Source: Sphaerulina vaccinii (Eukaryota; Ascomycota; Dothideomycetes; Mycosphaerellales; Mycosphaerellaceae). Taken from it: 64,000 bases of DNA. The stretch lies in contig JAKUDP010000025.1 of the NCBI GenBank assembly GCA_022570795.1, forward strand, positions 635,001-699,000, in the 5' to 3' direction. The notes below the pieces were generated by a model. The model searched no databases. It was not told the DNA's origin and was given only the letters and a program-made list of their open reading frames with translations. Every line of letters starts with the position of its first letter. The first letter of the stretch is position 1. Made by a program: the position numbers and the translations under genes. Shown here piece after piece: positions 42,630 to 52,809 of this stretch.

Positions 42630-44567
42630 TCATGGCTCAGCATCTGCGCCGTCTCTATTCGCTCCGTAACTGCTCATGATGCTCCGGAACATCTTCTTTG
42701 CTCTACATGACAGCTTAGTACGTCTCTTCGGGTTTTCTGGCTGTGCGTTCTGCGCGTCTTGGCTGTCTACAAGCTCTTCCAACCTAAATGGCCAGCAACC
42801 TTCCCACCTATCGTGGCTGTGAAACCAGAGAAGTTCAAAGGGATCCGAGCCTGGCTTTCCGATGTATACTATCAGGGTCTCTGGTGGTATTTGGTTGATC
42901 AAACCCCTTGGTATGTCAGTGCTGGTCGCGTGCCATGCCCGGAGTTGCAACGTAGACTCTGGATCAAACTCATACTTCCACTCTCCATCGTCATCGCAGC
43001 ATCCTGCGAGGACATCCCAACATATTGCTGCTTTCTTCTTTTCGTCGGCTTCTACCATTTGCTTTGCCACTTCCTTCGAGACTCGTATAGGTTGTACACC
43101 GCCGTTGTTGACCTCTACAGGCTCTGTGATCCCATTCAAGTGAGACCAAAGGAGCAGTTGGTATTCACCAACAGTTCTGTCGCACAATAGGAGGTGGATG
43201 AAACAGTTGCCACCGAAGTGGGGCATAACAGACATCCACTCACGACAGAGTGGCGACCAAACAAGCCTGTCAGATGAGTATGTTTCCTCTTGACCTTTGG
43301 AGTAAAGGTAGAGACCGGTGCTAGCTATTTCTAGATCTGGGCCCAAGGTGAATGAAATGCAGTCTGCATTGCCTTCTCTAATGATGATTAAGTCTTTAAG
43401 ACAAAATTCATTCATCATTGATTCGTGCACCATTTGGTCTCCTGGGATGTGATCGTCCGGAAGTCTAAGTACCTCTACAGTCGTTATGGGTTCAATAGCA
43501 CCATATCCATACTTCCCAGCCTGATGTGGTATGACTCGAAGTCTCAAAACGTGTCTTCTTTCATCCAAGTCCCATCGTGCAGTGGGATTGAGGAGCGCCA
43601 CCATGTGCCCACTGTCCGCGCATTGGCGTGTAAGCAAGGTTATTCGCAGGCCTATACCGGTCATAGATGCGGGCTGAGCAACCAGGTCTGCTTCCGTCCA
43701 CGCATGTGCAAAGCAGCGGCTATTTGGTGCCAGAAGTGAACGCATTTGCTCAGATTTATATGGTTTCCACCAGAGGATCGAGATGTCGCTAGACGTACTG
43801 AGAATTTCTTCCTGCAATCGCTTGAACGCATTCGCGCCTTCCCCATAGAGCAGCGGCATATTGATCTCGAGCAAGCCTAGCAGGCAGTATGCTTCATCCT
43901 CCAATCTCGTGGTATTCCGCTTGCTGGCCCAACTTAACCGCTTTGAAACCGAATGTCCCTCTGGCCTAAATCGTCTGTGAAGGGTGAAGTCGGGGATGCC
44001 GGTGATGTCGCTCAGTATCCCATGCCAGTTCGTAAGTCCTTGTTCGTGATGACCTCCTTTTTTGATCCCGGGCAACACGAGCCAGTCTTGATCGAAAAAC
44101 TTGATGTCGTGCGGTGCAAGCAATTCCTGGAGAGTCCATCCTCGAGTGAGCCATCGACTGTGGAATAACCGTGTCTTGACAGAGCTCACTTCGCAGGGTT
44201 CCCGCAGAAGTTGCTCTAGCTCCGCACAAGATGTCTGCACATCTGCAAGATACACATAGCATATAGCAGAGTTCTGATACCACCGATACATGGAATTAAC
44301 AGCTTCAGTCAGCTCCGCCGAGCTATCCTTGTTGATACAGCACGTATCGATCCACGCATAATCCAGACCATCGTCCTTGGCTTGTTGACAGGTGTACTGA
44401 ATCTTCGTATATCCTTTCATCTGCTTTGCTTTCTTTGAGTGCATGAGGCCGAATGTAACCTCCTGCTCATCCCAGATATGGGACAAGATGGCATACTTCT
44501 TCTCTTTTGCTTGGCGGTCGTCAATGAAGTGCTCCAGCTTCCTAGTGTGTACGTTGAGGAGCCACAT
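42630..44567 (-). CDS. HET-domain (heterokaryon incompatibility-like) protein
   Basis: 645 residues from the ATG at 44567 (MWLLNVHTRKLEHF), the usual beginning of HET proteins. The HET domain occupies about residues 1-230, with KYAILSHIWDEQEVTF, YAWIDTCCINKDSSAELTEA, INSMYRWYQNS-like helix and YVYLADV, and RGWTLQELLAP. The C-terminal 400 residues are of a type often seen behind HET domains in filamentous ascomycetes (LEDEAYCLLGLLEINMPLLYGEGANAFKRLQEEI). HET domains trigger programmed cell death on allorecognition in some members, but most copies have no known partner. No NACHT or repeat domain is fused here. Whether it controls incompatibility is not shown. Confidence 0.9.
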   Translation of the reverse strand: MWLLNVHTRKLEHFIDDRQAKEKKYAILSHIWDEQEVTFGLMHSKKAKQMKGYTKIQYTCQQAKDDGLDYAWIDTCCINKDSSAELTEAVNSMYRWYQNSAICYVYLADVQTSCAELEQLLREPCEVSSVKTRLFHSRWLTRGWTLQELLAPHDIKFFDQDWLVLPGIKKGGHHEQGLTNWHGILSDITGIPDFTLHRRFRPEGHSVSKRLSWASKRNTTRLEDEAYCLLGLLEINMPLLYGEGANAFKRLQEEILSTSSDISILWWKPYKSEQMRSLLAPNSRCFAHAWTEADLVAQPASMTGIGLRITLLTRQCADSGHMVALLNPTARWDLDERRHVLRLRVIPHQAGKYGYGAIEPITTVEVLRLPDDHIPGDQMVHESMMNEFCLKDLIIIREGNADCISFTLGPDLEIASTGLYLYSKGQEETYSSDRLVWSPLCREWMSVMPHFGGNCFIHLLLCDRTVGEYQLLLWSHLNGITEPVEVNNGGVQPIRVSKEVAKQMVEADEKKKAAICWDVLAGCCDDDGEWKYEFDPESTLQLRAWHATSTDIPRGLINQIPPETLIVYIGKPGSDPFELLWFHSHDRWEGCWPFRLEELVDSQDAQNAQPENPKRRTKLSCRAKKMFRSIMSSYGANRDGADAEP

Positions 44568-44958
44568 TCTGTCTGACACAGGTCAGGGATATCTCCAGAG
44601 AGTGTACTGCAGTGTGAAGCCCGAGGAGTCCAAAAAGCTGGTTGGAAGTAATCAGGCTGAGCGGAGCTGCGCCTCGTTTGCGGGACCTGCGTACCTGCAG
44701 TTCTAGAAGGCTTGGCATAATGGCCACTGCCATCAGTGCCATGTGCAGGGTGATATTGAGCAACAACATCACATTCGAAGGATAGTTTGTCTCGCGAAGC
44801 CTTCGGCATCCAAGGTACGGCAGTCCAAAACGTGCGCTCAAGCATTGTGACCGCACTCATCGAGACAGCTCGTAGCACGATTTATAATGCACATCCAGAA
44901 CAAGCATCATAGTTGATGTCAGTGTTAGGCGCTACATCTTGTTAGCACTGCAATCTCT
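44568..44958. other. Intergenic gap upstream of the HET gene
   Basis: About 390 bp; presumed promoter of the HET gene and 3' end of TEL2. Short minus-strand frames here overlap the HET leader and show no domain. Confidence 0.5.
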
Positions 44959-47940
44959 TCACCTTCCGCCACCTAGTCCAAGATTCTTCTGATATCCCTC
45001 CACGATCTCACCACACTTCACAAGCACACCAGCAGCCAGCCTCCTCACTCTTCCTTCCTCCCCACCAGCCTCTTCAACAAGTCCTCCACTTCCAGTCCTC
45101 TCAAACACAATCTGTACCCAGTTCTGCGTCTCCGCAAGTCTTTTGGGTTCTTCCTGCGCCAATCTCGCAACGTCACCCCATTCGCAGTTCACTTCCAATA
45201 GTGTCAGCAGTCCGAAGAGGACAGCTTCCAGAACAGAGATGTCGCTTAGTGATGCGACGCGGAGTGAGAAGAGGACATCCCAGAACGAAGATGTTACTTC
45301 TGGAAGAGAGGCAGTCGAAGGACCAGATGCGTGGAGTAGTAAGGCAAGCGTTTTGAGGAATGTTGTAAGAACGACTGGAGTCGTGAATGTTGAGCGTTGG
45401 CCATAAGCTACTAGGTCTTGTTGGTAGCGCGTAACGAGAGGGTTGAAGAAATGTGATGCGAAGATCTTGGCCAACTGGTTCGGCGCTGGCTTTCGTTTGG
45501 TTCGTTGTTGGGCGTCTCGGCTTGAGAAGCGTTTAATCTTGACTGCGTCCAGGTGGGAAGTCGTCTTATCTGCTGCTGAGAGCGCCAGTGGGCGCATGAT
45601 ACTCTGCTCGAGAGACGTTGTGGCGGAGTCGAGTCGTTTCGTGGAAGTCGGATTGTAGACTGCGTGAAGGCGGGGTGGGAGCTGCTTGCTAGGAAAAGCA
45701 GTGTTTTCCAGAGCTGGGTTGAGGTTGTCTTGATCTTTAAGACCGGCTACTTCGCGGCCGCCGAGTCCTAGAGCTGAGAGCATTATACAACGCTGCGAGA
45801 TGGAGTAGTCTCCGTTGGAGACTTGTCGACTGAGCCATGGCGCTAGCTTGTCGACATCGCTCAGAAGCACTGCGATGAGAGCTTGGAGCTTGAGCTCATC
45901 AAATTCATCAGTATCGAAAGGATCCTGGAGGTCGGACAACGTGAGTGCCAGTTCTTCGGCATGATCTTTTACTTCTTTGCCGAAGTTGGCTTTCCTCCTG
46001 ATGAGAGGCGCTGCGTGCTTGATGGCGAGCTGGAATTTGTCATAGTCTTTGTCTTCTCGGAGCATGCGCATCAGGTCTCGGATATACACTGGTGGCCGAG
46101 CTTTATTGCGATTGACTAGGGTGGCGTCTTCGTCGCTGTCTTCGGCGTCGCTGTCGGGTTTTGCATATGGCTTGAGAGATTCCTCATCATCGTCTTCCTC
46201 ATCATCCAAGATATCCATTACTTTCTCGCCGATCACTTCTGTCTGTGCTGGTGGTCGAGCAGGTCCAAAGGTTTGCTTCCCGTTCACAATAGGCATTTCT
46301 CGTGTTTTCGCTAGCTGTTTTCGTTGACGCTTGACTATGCTCGATTGCGACTGAACGACTTGCTCAAAGTCCTGCAGATTGCCGATCTTATCGTTCACAT
46401 TGACGAGATCCTGGTACCACATCGACTCTTCTGTCCTTAGCTCATCGGTGCCAAAGCTCATCCTCGAGCCCTCCTTGTCGATGAGGCTGGAGACTGCAGT
46501 GGCTGAGACCATGCCAAGCCATCTAGCTCGCGAGTTGCTGCTGTGAAGTCTATTGCTTGTACCAGACATATGTCCAGATGAGCGTGCTGTCATGAGCAGT
46601 GCCATAGGCGTCGATCGGTAGAGGTAGCCGGCTGCGAGCAGAAGCGTCTGCGCAATACTCTCTTGCTGCAGTAACGGAGCATGATTGATGAACATTTGAT
46701 CGCCAAAAGTCGCGAAAAGCTTCTCGAGCAAGGCCTCTAGCTCATCTGGAACTGTTGAAGCCAACGTGACTATCGCGGCACGTCGAACTGGTACCGAGAT
46801 GGTACTTGATAATGAGGCATCCGAGATGTACGACAACAGATGCTGCTGCGCCGTGGAGTCCTCGTTCACGAGCAAATGCAGACATGCCGCCAGGCTAGAC
46901 ACTACATTCCCTTGTAAGCTCGCTTTGTCTGGCTCCGCGACGCTGTCGTGAACGACTTGTGTTAGCCATTGCAGGGTCGACTCCATCAGCTGCCGTTTGG
47001 TGAAGCTTTGGCAATGTTCCAGGACTGCCTTGAGGTCTCTGAGATTTTCCTTGAACAGACCCTTGACCAAGGATACAGGATAGCCGAGACTGAACGCCTT
47101 GGCTAGAAGCAGTGCTGCAGCTTGACAAGCCGCCTTCTGCTCATGTCCGGTATCAACGCAAGATCTCATAACTGCAATCTGTTTTCCTAGCCATGCAGCA
47201 TAGTCGGACCCGTTCGAGATCCAAGATCGCCTGGTGGTGTCAACTGATGCATCTTTCAAGGCGTCCTCGGCGCGAGCAATTGTCGCGATCACTCTGCCAC
47301 TGCCGATCAGATTCACGAACTCCTTCCACGACAAAGACTGCCTAACCGCATCAGAGACTGCCTTAGCTAGACGCTTCCATACGCAAGCCACAAGATCAGC
47401 CTGGTCGAAGACTTCTCCCACAATTGCGAGTAAGTCGCTGAGCTCTTCACTCTTCGATGTTTTCTGATCCGTCAAGAGTCTGATCCGAGCAATGACGGCG
47501 CCGATGCCAGCGATGTTCGTGAGGCATGACACGAGCAGCTTCCTGTCCTGCTTGGAGAGTATAGACCAGAAGTTCGGCACAGTGGTACTGACTATGGTAT
47601 TGATGATCTGAGCTTGCTGTGGTCCAATAGCATCGATGCTGAAGTCGAGGGGTAGTCCTTCTCCAGTTTGGAGTGCTTGGAGGACTTTCAGCAGAGTAGT
47701 TGTGCTAGGCTGATTTCTCAACACCTGGAGGATCTCCTCGGGCGTTCTCGGTAATTCCACTTGGGATATCTTGATGCCGCCTTTCGATGCTGAATGTTCT
47801 TCGAAATGCTGTACTGGCTTCGATATTGGCGGCGGGAGTGGCTTCTCCACGGACCTCGTTGAGATGGCCTTCAACCCTGGCTCAGTCCCATCGTTATTCT
47901 GCTTGACAGTCGTCTTGACCGCCGTCAGAAAGTCTGCCAT
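44959..47940 (-). CDS. tel2: Telomere length regulation protein TEL2 (TTT complex)
   Basis: Helical-repeat scaffold of the Tel2-Tti1-Tti2 complex, which with Hsp90 matures PIKK kinases (TOR, ATM/Tel1, ATR/Mec1, Tra1). 993 residues in one exon from the ATG at 47940, similar to other filamentous-fungal Tel2 proteins. The diagnostic conserved C-terminal block is around residues 615-735: PVYIRDLMRMLREDKDYDKF, then KHAAPLIRRKANFGKEV, LALTLSDLQDPFDTDEFDEL and SISQRCIMLSALGLGGRE. It is preceded by an acidic linker (DDEEDDDEESLKPYAKPDSD) where CK2 sites occur in other Tel2 proteins. The N-terminal two thirds are degenerate helical repeats. It shares a 163-bp promoter with the divergent UBA3 gene. Confidence 0.93.
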   Translation of the reverse strand: MADFLTAVKTTVKQNNDGTEPGLKAISTRSVEKPLPPPISKPVQHFEEHSASKGGIKISQVELPRTPEEILQVLRNQPSTTTLLKVLQALQTGEGLPLDFSIDAIGPQQAQIINTIVSTTVPNFWSILSKQDRKLLVSCLTNIAGIGAVIARIRLLTDQKTSKSEELSDLLAIVGEVFDQADLVACVWKRLAKAVSDAVRQSLSWKEFVNLIGSGRVIATIARAEDALKDASVDTTRRSWISNGSDYAAWLGKQIAVMRSCVDTGHEQKAACQAAALLLAKAFSLGYPVSLVKGLFKENLRDLKAVLEHCQSFTKRQLMESTLQWLTQVVHDSVAEPDKASLQGNVVSSLAACLHLLVNEDSTAQQHLLSYISDASLSSTISVPVRRAAIVTLASTVPDELEALLEKLFATFGDQMFINHAPLLQQESIAQTLLLAAGYLYRSTPMALLMTARSSGHMSGTSNRLHSSNSRARWLGMVSATAVSSLIDKEGSRMSFGTDELRTEESMWYQDLVNVNDKIGNLQDFEQVVQSQSSIVKRQRKQLAKTREMPIVNGKQTFGPARPPAQTEVIGEKVMDILDDEEDDDEESLKPYAKPDSDAEDSDEDATLVNRNKARPPVYIRDLMRMLREDKDYDKFQLAIKHAAPLIRRKANFGKEVKDHAEELALTLSDLQDPFDTDEFDELKLQALIAVLLSDVDKLAPWLSRQVSNGDYSISQRCIMLSALGLGGREVAGLKDQDNLNPALENTAFPSKQLPPRLHAVYNPTSTKRLDSATTSLEQSIMRPLALSAADKTTSHLDAVKIKRFSSRDAQQRTKRKPAPNQLAKIFASHFFNPLVTRYQQDLVAYGQRSTFTTPVVLTTFLKTLALLLHASGPSTASLPEVTSSFWDVLFSLRVASLSDISVLEAVLFGLLTLLEVNCEWGDVARLAQEEPKRLAETQNWVQIVFERTGSGGLVEEAGGEEGRVRRLAAGVLVKCGEIVEGYQKNLGLGGGR

Positions 47941-48103
47941 GTCATGTTGATGGTATATGTTAAGAGGAAGTTGATGGAAGTGGAAAGACGAAGTTCCACG
48001 TGTGTTCGCGTTATTAGCGCCAACCTTAATCCAGAGCTCCTACCTTCCGTACACGATCGTTCCTTCTCTCTCACAGACAACTTTCACTTCACTCCCTTCC
48101 ACG
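47941..48103. promoter_or_regulatory. Bidirectional promoter of tel2 and uba3
   Basis: Only 163 bp separate the start codons of two divergent housekeeping genes, so both leaders and promoters must lie here (or overlap coding sequence). It contains CT-rich stretches near the uba3 side. No TATA box is obvious. Confidence 0.6.
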
Positions 48104-49465
48104 ATGGTAGAGGCACTACCTGTTCCCTCCGGCCCTCGAGCTCGGTACACTCACATGGATCGCATCCTCTCTCGTGCCGGCGCCTTCACAGACAAAGAAG
48201 TGTTCGTTCCTGGCGAACCAACGATACAAACGCTGGAACAGATCAAGATTCTCGTGATAGGAGCTGGTGGCCTAGGATGCGAGATTCTCAAGAACTTGGC
48301 CTTGTCAGGCTTCAAGAACATCGACGTGATAGACATGGACACCATCGACGTCTCCAACCTGAATCGGCAATTCCTCTTCAGACAAAAAGATGTCGGATCA
48401 CCCAAAGCGACAGTGGCTGCCGATTTCGTGATGAAGAGAGTGCCAGGTTGCAAGATCAACGCATATGTGGGGAAGATCCAGGATAAGGATGAGGACTACT
48501 ACATACAATTCCAGATCGTCATTTGTGGACTGGACAGTATTGAGGCGAGGAGATGGATCAATGCTACGCTGGTGGGAATGGTCGACTACGACAACCCGGA
48601 CAGTATGGTGCCGCTGATCGATGGCGGGACAGAGGGCTTTAAGGGCCAGAGCAGAGTCATCTTCCCAACTATGACGAGTTGTATCGAGTGTCAGCTGGAT
48701 ATGCACGCACCGAGAGCTGCTGTGCCGCTTTGCACACTTGCTACCGTGCCGAGACAACCGCAGCACTGCATAGAGTGGGCACATATCATCAAGTGGCCAG
48801 AGTTGCGGAAAGACGACATGCTGGATACTGACGACCCGGAGCACATTACTTGGCTATATCAGCTGGCACTGCAACGCGCGAAGGAGTACGGCATTGAAGG
48901 TGTCACTTACAGCATGACTCAAGGTGTGGTGAAGAACATCATCCCGGCTATCGCGAGTACGAACGCCATCATTGCTGCAAGCACATGCAATGAAGCTTTC
49001 AAGATCGCTACAAATGCCGCAAGCTTTCTCGCCAATCCTGCAGCACTTCCACCAGGAGTCGACCTGGAGACGTACGATCCTGATGATGAGTTCACACCTG
49101 CGCCGAACAATTACATGCTGTATACAGGCGATAATTCGATCTACACCTACACATTTGGACACAAGAAGAAGCCTGACTGCCCGGTGTGCGGCAATCTGCC
49201 CAAGGATCTCACCCTGTCGCCGGACTCAACGCTTGGAGAGTTCGTGGAGAGTCTGGCTGAGAGACCTGAGGCGCAGCTGAAGAAGCCGAACTTGAGGACT
49301 GAGGCAAAGTCACTCTACTACAGCAGTCCGGACAGCTTGCGAGAGCAGACGGAGCCCAACCTGCTTAAGAAGATCAAGGAACTGCTTGAGGAAGGCGAGG
49401 AGATTGCTGTCAGCGACCCAGGACTGGCCGGTATTGATTTGAAGTACAAAGTGCGCTTTGCCTAG
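48104..49465 (+). CDS. uba3: NEDD8-activating enzyme E1 catalytic subunit UBA3
   Basis: With Ula1/NAE1 it adenylates the ubiquitin-like protein NEDD8/Rub1 and passes it to Ubc12 for cullin neddylation. 453 residues in one exon. The start at 48104 (MVEALPVPSG) is preferred over an in-frame ATG at 48002 that adds an atypical leader. Features: nucleotide-binding GAGGLGCEILKNLALSGF (about residue 50), DMDTIDVSNLNRQFLFRQKD, the zinc ligands CIEC and CPVC, the catalytic-cysteine segment VPLCTLATVPRQPQHCIEWA (Cys about 209) split by the crossover loop, and a C-terminal ubiquitin-fold region (TLGEFVESLAERP). Confidence 0.96.
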   Translation: MVEALPVPSGPRARYTHMDRILSRAGAFTDKEVFVPGEPTIQTLEQIKILVIGAGGLGCEILKNLALSGFKNIDVIDMDTIDVSNLNRQFLFRQKDVGSPKATVAADFVMKRVPGCKINAYVGKIQDKDEDYYIQFQIVICGLDSIEARRWINATLVGMVDYDNPDSMVPLIDGGTEGFKGQSRVIFPTMTSCIECQLDMHAPRAAVPLCTLATVPRQPQHCIEWAHIIKWPELRKDDMLDTDDPEHITWLYQLALQRAKEYGIEGVTYSMTQGVVKNIIPAIASTNAIIAASTCNEAFKIATNAASFLANPAALPPGVDLETYDPDDEFTPAPNNYMLYTGDNSIYTYTFGHKKKPDCPVCGNLPKDLTLSPDSTLGEFVESLAERPEAQLKKPNLRTEAKSLYYSSPDSLREQTEPNLLKKIKELLEEGEEIAVSDPGLAGIDLKYKVRFA

Positions 49466-50040
49466 CGGCGTTGGCCATAAATTGGCCGAATGATCATGTC
49501 GCTGGATTGAGCGGACGGCGAATGTGTGCCCAGCAGGATCCCAGGTACAGCTCTGCCAGTGGGAGACTACTGTGCTGTGAAGCGGCGACAGTATTGACGA
49601 AATTGATGTTAACGAGGCTTACGACATAATGTCCCTATGTGTTCGCGGCGCATAGTAGACTGGCCATAGAGACCATGGCTAACGAAGGACTCACGTCTGT
49701 AACATGAACACATACAGAGCAATTGGAAGGACCTTCTCCTCGCTGATAGCAAATCCACAACGATAAGCGCAGCCACTCCGGCTGCGTCTTCTTCTATATC
49801 TCCAGGATCTAGGATCGCGGAGGACTCACGTGTCGACCGGCACTAGCGTGCTTTGTGGCCGTCACATTTTCTCGCGTCTTTTTCATCGTCACAATCACAA
49901 CACCATCATCAAATCTTCGAATCGTCTCATCTCATCGATTCCATGAACGCAGTCAACGGAGAGTCTGACGCAACTAATCTGACAGCCTAATGCTTGACTG
50001 ACGCCACAAGCCATGAAAATCGGAAAACGACACTTGGTCG
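49466..50040. other. Intergenic region with a possible short upstream ORF
   Basis: No gene apart from the leader of the SET gene. A 15-codon ATG-to-TAA frame at 49943-49990 lies about 50 bp before the SET start and could act as an upstream ORF if transcribed. Splicing of the leader is possible. Confidence 0.4.
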
Positions 50041-51204
50041 ATGCGCATACTGAGAAAAGTGACAAACATGGCACCTACACCTGCTTTATACGAAGTCAGA
50101 GCGACAGAAGGCAAAGGCTATGGTGTCTTTGCGACCAAGGCCATCTCTAAAGGCACTGTCATACTTCGCGATCGGGAAGTCTTGACCTTTCGGAAACCGC
50201 CAGGAGACGTCACACGCGAGGATACAGAGACCGCGTTCGGAAGACTCACATCAAAGGACCAAGATGCTGTCATGCGATTGGCAGAATTCTACAAACCAGG
50301 AATGGACGAGACCAAGCTCCAGCGAATTCTTCGGACCAACTCTTTTGGCAATAAAGACGGCGCCTGCCTGTACCTAACCATCTCTAGAATTAACCATGCT
50401 TGCGGGCCGAATGCGAGTCATCAAGAAGGCACTGTCGTGGCAGAACAGAACATTGCTTCAGGCGATGAGATTTTCATCACATACGACATCCATAAGTACG
50501 AAGGTTTGACAGCAATCCAACGAGCAATCGTGACTGAAAACACCTACGGCTTCAAATGTGGCTGCATAGCTTGTCAACCTGGAATATTTCGAAACTTGAG
50601 CGATGCACGTAGACAGCTCATTCTTCGCCTCAGATCAGCACTCGAGGGGCTCCAGGTTCCTGATCTATCTATACTTACAACCTCGTCTCCACAAGAATTA
50701 TGGTACATGGCCTGGCCTCTACCACGAGCTCGACTTCAGAAGCTTCTCAACAAGGCTCAGCGCATCGAGTACACCTTTCTTCTGGCTAGTCTTCGCGAGT
50801 CAGAGAGGATGCCCGGCATCATAACTGGCAAGACCTACTCAGAAGCTGCCTGGCTGTTGTTCCAGCACCTTGAAGACTACGTACTAGAATGTCCTTTCCT
50901 CGAAGATATTGTGTTTCTCGAACCTGCACGAGTATCGCAAGCCTGGATGCTCAGAGCTTTGGAGTTGTACAAGAAGAGCTGTGCACCTGGAAGGGAGGAC
51001 ATGCAGATCATGCTTGAAAACTGGGACGAGATGCGACAACAAGAATTGCCACGCTTTGTTAGTGAGCCAACGTTCCTAAGACGATGGCCACAGAATGCGT
51101 TCGCAGTACAGCTTGACCGTCCTGTACAGGCTCTTCGCCCGAAGAGAGGCTTGTCGGCGATCGAGTGCGAGCGATTGATCAAGCAAAGAGCTCGTGCAGG
51201 ATGA
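50041..51204 (+). CDS. SET-domain protein (SMYD-like split SET)
   Basis: 387 residues, single exon; the start is the ATG at 50041 or at 50068 (MAPTPALYEVRATEGKGYGVFATK). SET features in order: the N-flanking GKGYGVFATKAISKGTVIL, the catalytic core RINHACGPNASH (NH..PN motif, residue about 118), GDEIFITYD and the post-SET cysteines YGFKCGCIAC. These fit protein-lysine methyltransferases of the SMYD/SET5-like group common in filamentous fungi. The C-terminal 200 residues are helical (TPR-like in relatives). There is no MYND zinc finger. Substrate unknown. Confidence 0.88.
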   Translation: MRILRKVTNMAPTPALYEVRATEGKGYGVFATKAISKGTVILRDREVLTFRKPPGDVTREDTETAFGRLTSKDQDAVMRLAEFYKPGMDETKLQRILRTNSFGNKDGACLYLTISRINHACGPNASHQEGTVVAEQNIASGDEIFITYDIHKYEGLTAIQRAIVTENTYGFKCGCIACQPGIFRNLSDARRQLILRLRSALEGLQVPDLSILTTSSPQELWYMAWPLPRARLQKLLNKAQRIEYTFLLASLRESERMPGIITGKTYSEAAWLLFQHLEDYVLECPFLEDIVFLEPARVSQAWMLRALELYKKSCAPGREDMQIMLENWDEMRQQELPRFVSEPTFLRRWPQNAFAVQLDRPVQALRPKRGLSAIECERLIKQRARAG

Positions 51205-51636
51205 TAGTCACGCCAACCCATGATGTGCTTGATAGCGCCTCTACTCGATCGCCAGAGCGAAGCATCAAAGCACTTAGATGAGCTTGCTTTGTTCTCACTC
51301 ACTCAATGCGCCACCGCTACTTTGGACAATGTTCAACCAAGGAGGACTTCTTTGTTCGAAGGCGTGGCTACTATTCTTGGAACCTCAAACAATGAATTTC
51401 AAATGACTTCGTGGCAACGCTGATATACACTCAACACTTGGGCTCCTGTTCCCTCTGGTCACACACTCACATCTCCTTACCTAAATTTTCATCACAACAG
51501 TCCCTGGCGGATACCTCTTTGCTTCTATACACAACACTCGACTGGTTCGAGCAAAGTACACTTCACGCGTTCTACAACGACACGACAGTGCCCTTCTCGT
51601 TCACTACACACTGACTTTTAGTACGACTATCCTACA
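51205..51636. other. Intergenic gap
   Basis: About 430 bp between two plus-strand genes; no feature recognised other than CT-rich leader sequence before 51637. Confidence 0.5.
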
Positions 51637-52308
51637 ATGTTTACCGATCCCCTCATCGGAAGTATCTTGGCAGGCTACTGGCTCTGGAACCATCTCCAAA
51701 GTGGAGCAGTCACACCAGAACCATCACAAACATACGAAACCTTCGCACCACGTCAATCACTTGCGCCTGCACGAGTCGCTGTTCATCAAGTAGTGGTCCT
51801 CGAAAGTCCCACTCCAACTCCATCCCTGAACGTCACTTCAATCATTCTTATTCTCACCTTCTTCTTGGCCGCCACAGTACTCCTTTCCAAGCTGATCATT
51901 ACGCTCCGCCAGCGAGAGCACAAAGCCATCGATGAGAGCCATATCGATAACAACTCCACAACTAGCACAGAAAAAAGCAAGATCCCAGAGTTTGACTTCA
52001 CAACCAAACGTCCTAACAAGATCGTAGATCTCGAAGAACACATCGCAGTCCTACAGATTGTGCTGAAGAAAGAGAAACACGAAGCTAATGTAAACGCGAT
52101 GATCAGATGTGCCGCAGCCTCGGAGATCGTTCTGCAGAAAGAGAAACATGAAGCTTTTGTGAGTGCGACGATCAGATGTGCACCAGATCCGCCTGTTACC
52201 CCTTTCACGACGCGTCATATGAATGAGGAGGAATTGAAGGAGATAGAAGACTACTTGGATAGGACTTATCGAAGTGCTATGGATGATGAAGTGATCGGTT
52301 ATTATTAG
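51637..52308 (+). CDS. Orphan single-pass membrane protein with internal repeat
   Basis: 223 residues from the ATG at 51637, one exon. A short hydrophobic start (PLIGSILAGYWLW) is followed by a Ser/Pro/Thr segment and one clear membrane helix, SIILILTFFLAATVLLSKLII (about residues 69-88). The rest is a charged cytoplasmic tail. The tail carries two adjacent copies of about 21 residues, IVLKKEKHEANVNAMIRCA and IVLQKEKHEAFVSATIRCA, probably coiled coil. No family recognised. Confidence 0.6.
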   Translation: MFTDPLIGSILAGYWLWNHLQSGAVTPEPSQTYETFAPRQSLAPARVAVHQVVVLESPTPTPSLNVTSIILILTFFLAATVLLSKLIITLRQREHKAIDESHIDNNSTTSTEKSKIPEFDFTTKRPNKIVDLEEHIAVLQIVLKKEKHEANVNAMIRCAAASEIVLQKEKHEAFVSATIRCAPDPPVTPFTTRHMNEEELKEIEDYLDRTYRSAMDDEVIGYY

Positions 52309-52809
52309 ATTGCCAGCTGTGTCGTACAGCGATTCTTGGTAGGCCAAGGGTAGATTTTGCACAAAGTAACCACTTTTCCTCAGGTCTTTGAACCATCTTT
52401 TCCTTTCTGTGAACACTGATGTGGTGTTGGGGATCATGCTTACTCAGGGAAGTAGCTCAGACCAAATTATTCACAGACTTATATGATTTCTCTTCCGCCT
52501 CGCTGTTGCAACAGTTTGAAGGCTGCAGGGGAGAGAAAAGTGATTAGAAACTGGGGCCTAGCGCACGTCCTTCCGACCATAAACAGGTTGGATCCTTCCC
52601 TTTTGTCTTTTGTTGCGTGAGCTACTGGAGTGATAGTCTTTTGCAGTTCTCTTGTTAGTGATAGTGAAAGTGAAGCTGAAAGTGAAGAAAGTGCTGCCAA
52701 GGAGGAAGGAACTGCATGACTCGCGTGGCCGTGACTTCAACTTCAACTTCAACTCTGTCTACACTTTCGCGACATCCACTTAACAACATCTACTCACACA
52801 TCGCCCAAC
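52309..52809. other. Intergenic gap upstream of SmG
   Basis: About 500 bp. Contains a run of CAACTT/TCAACT repeats around 52735-52760 in the presumed SmG leader. No gene seen. Confidence 0.5.
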
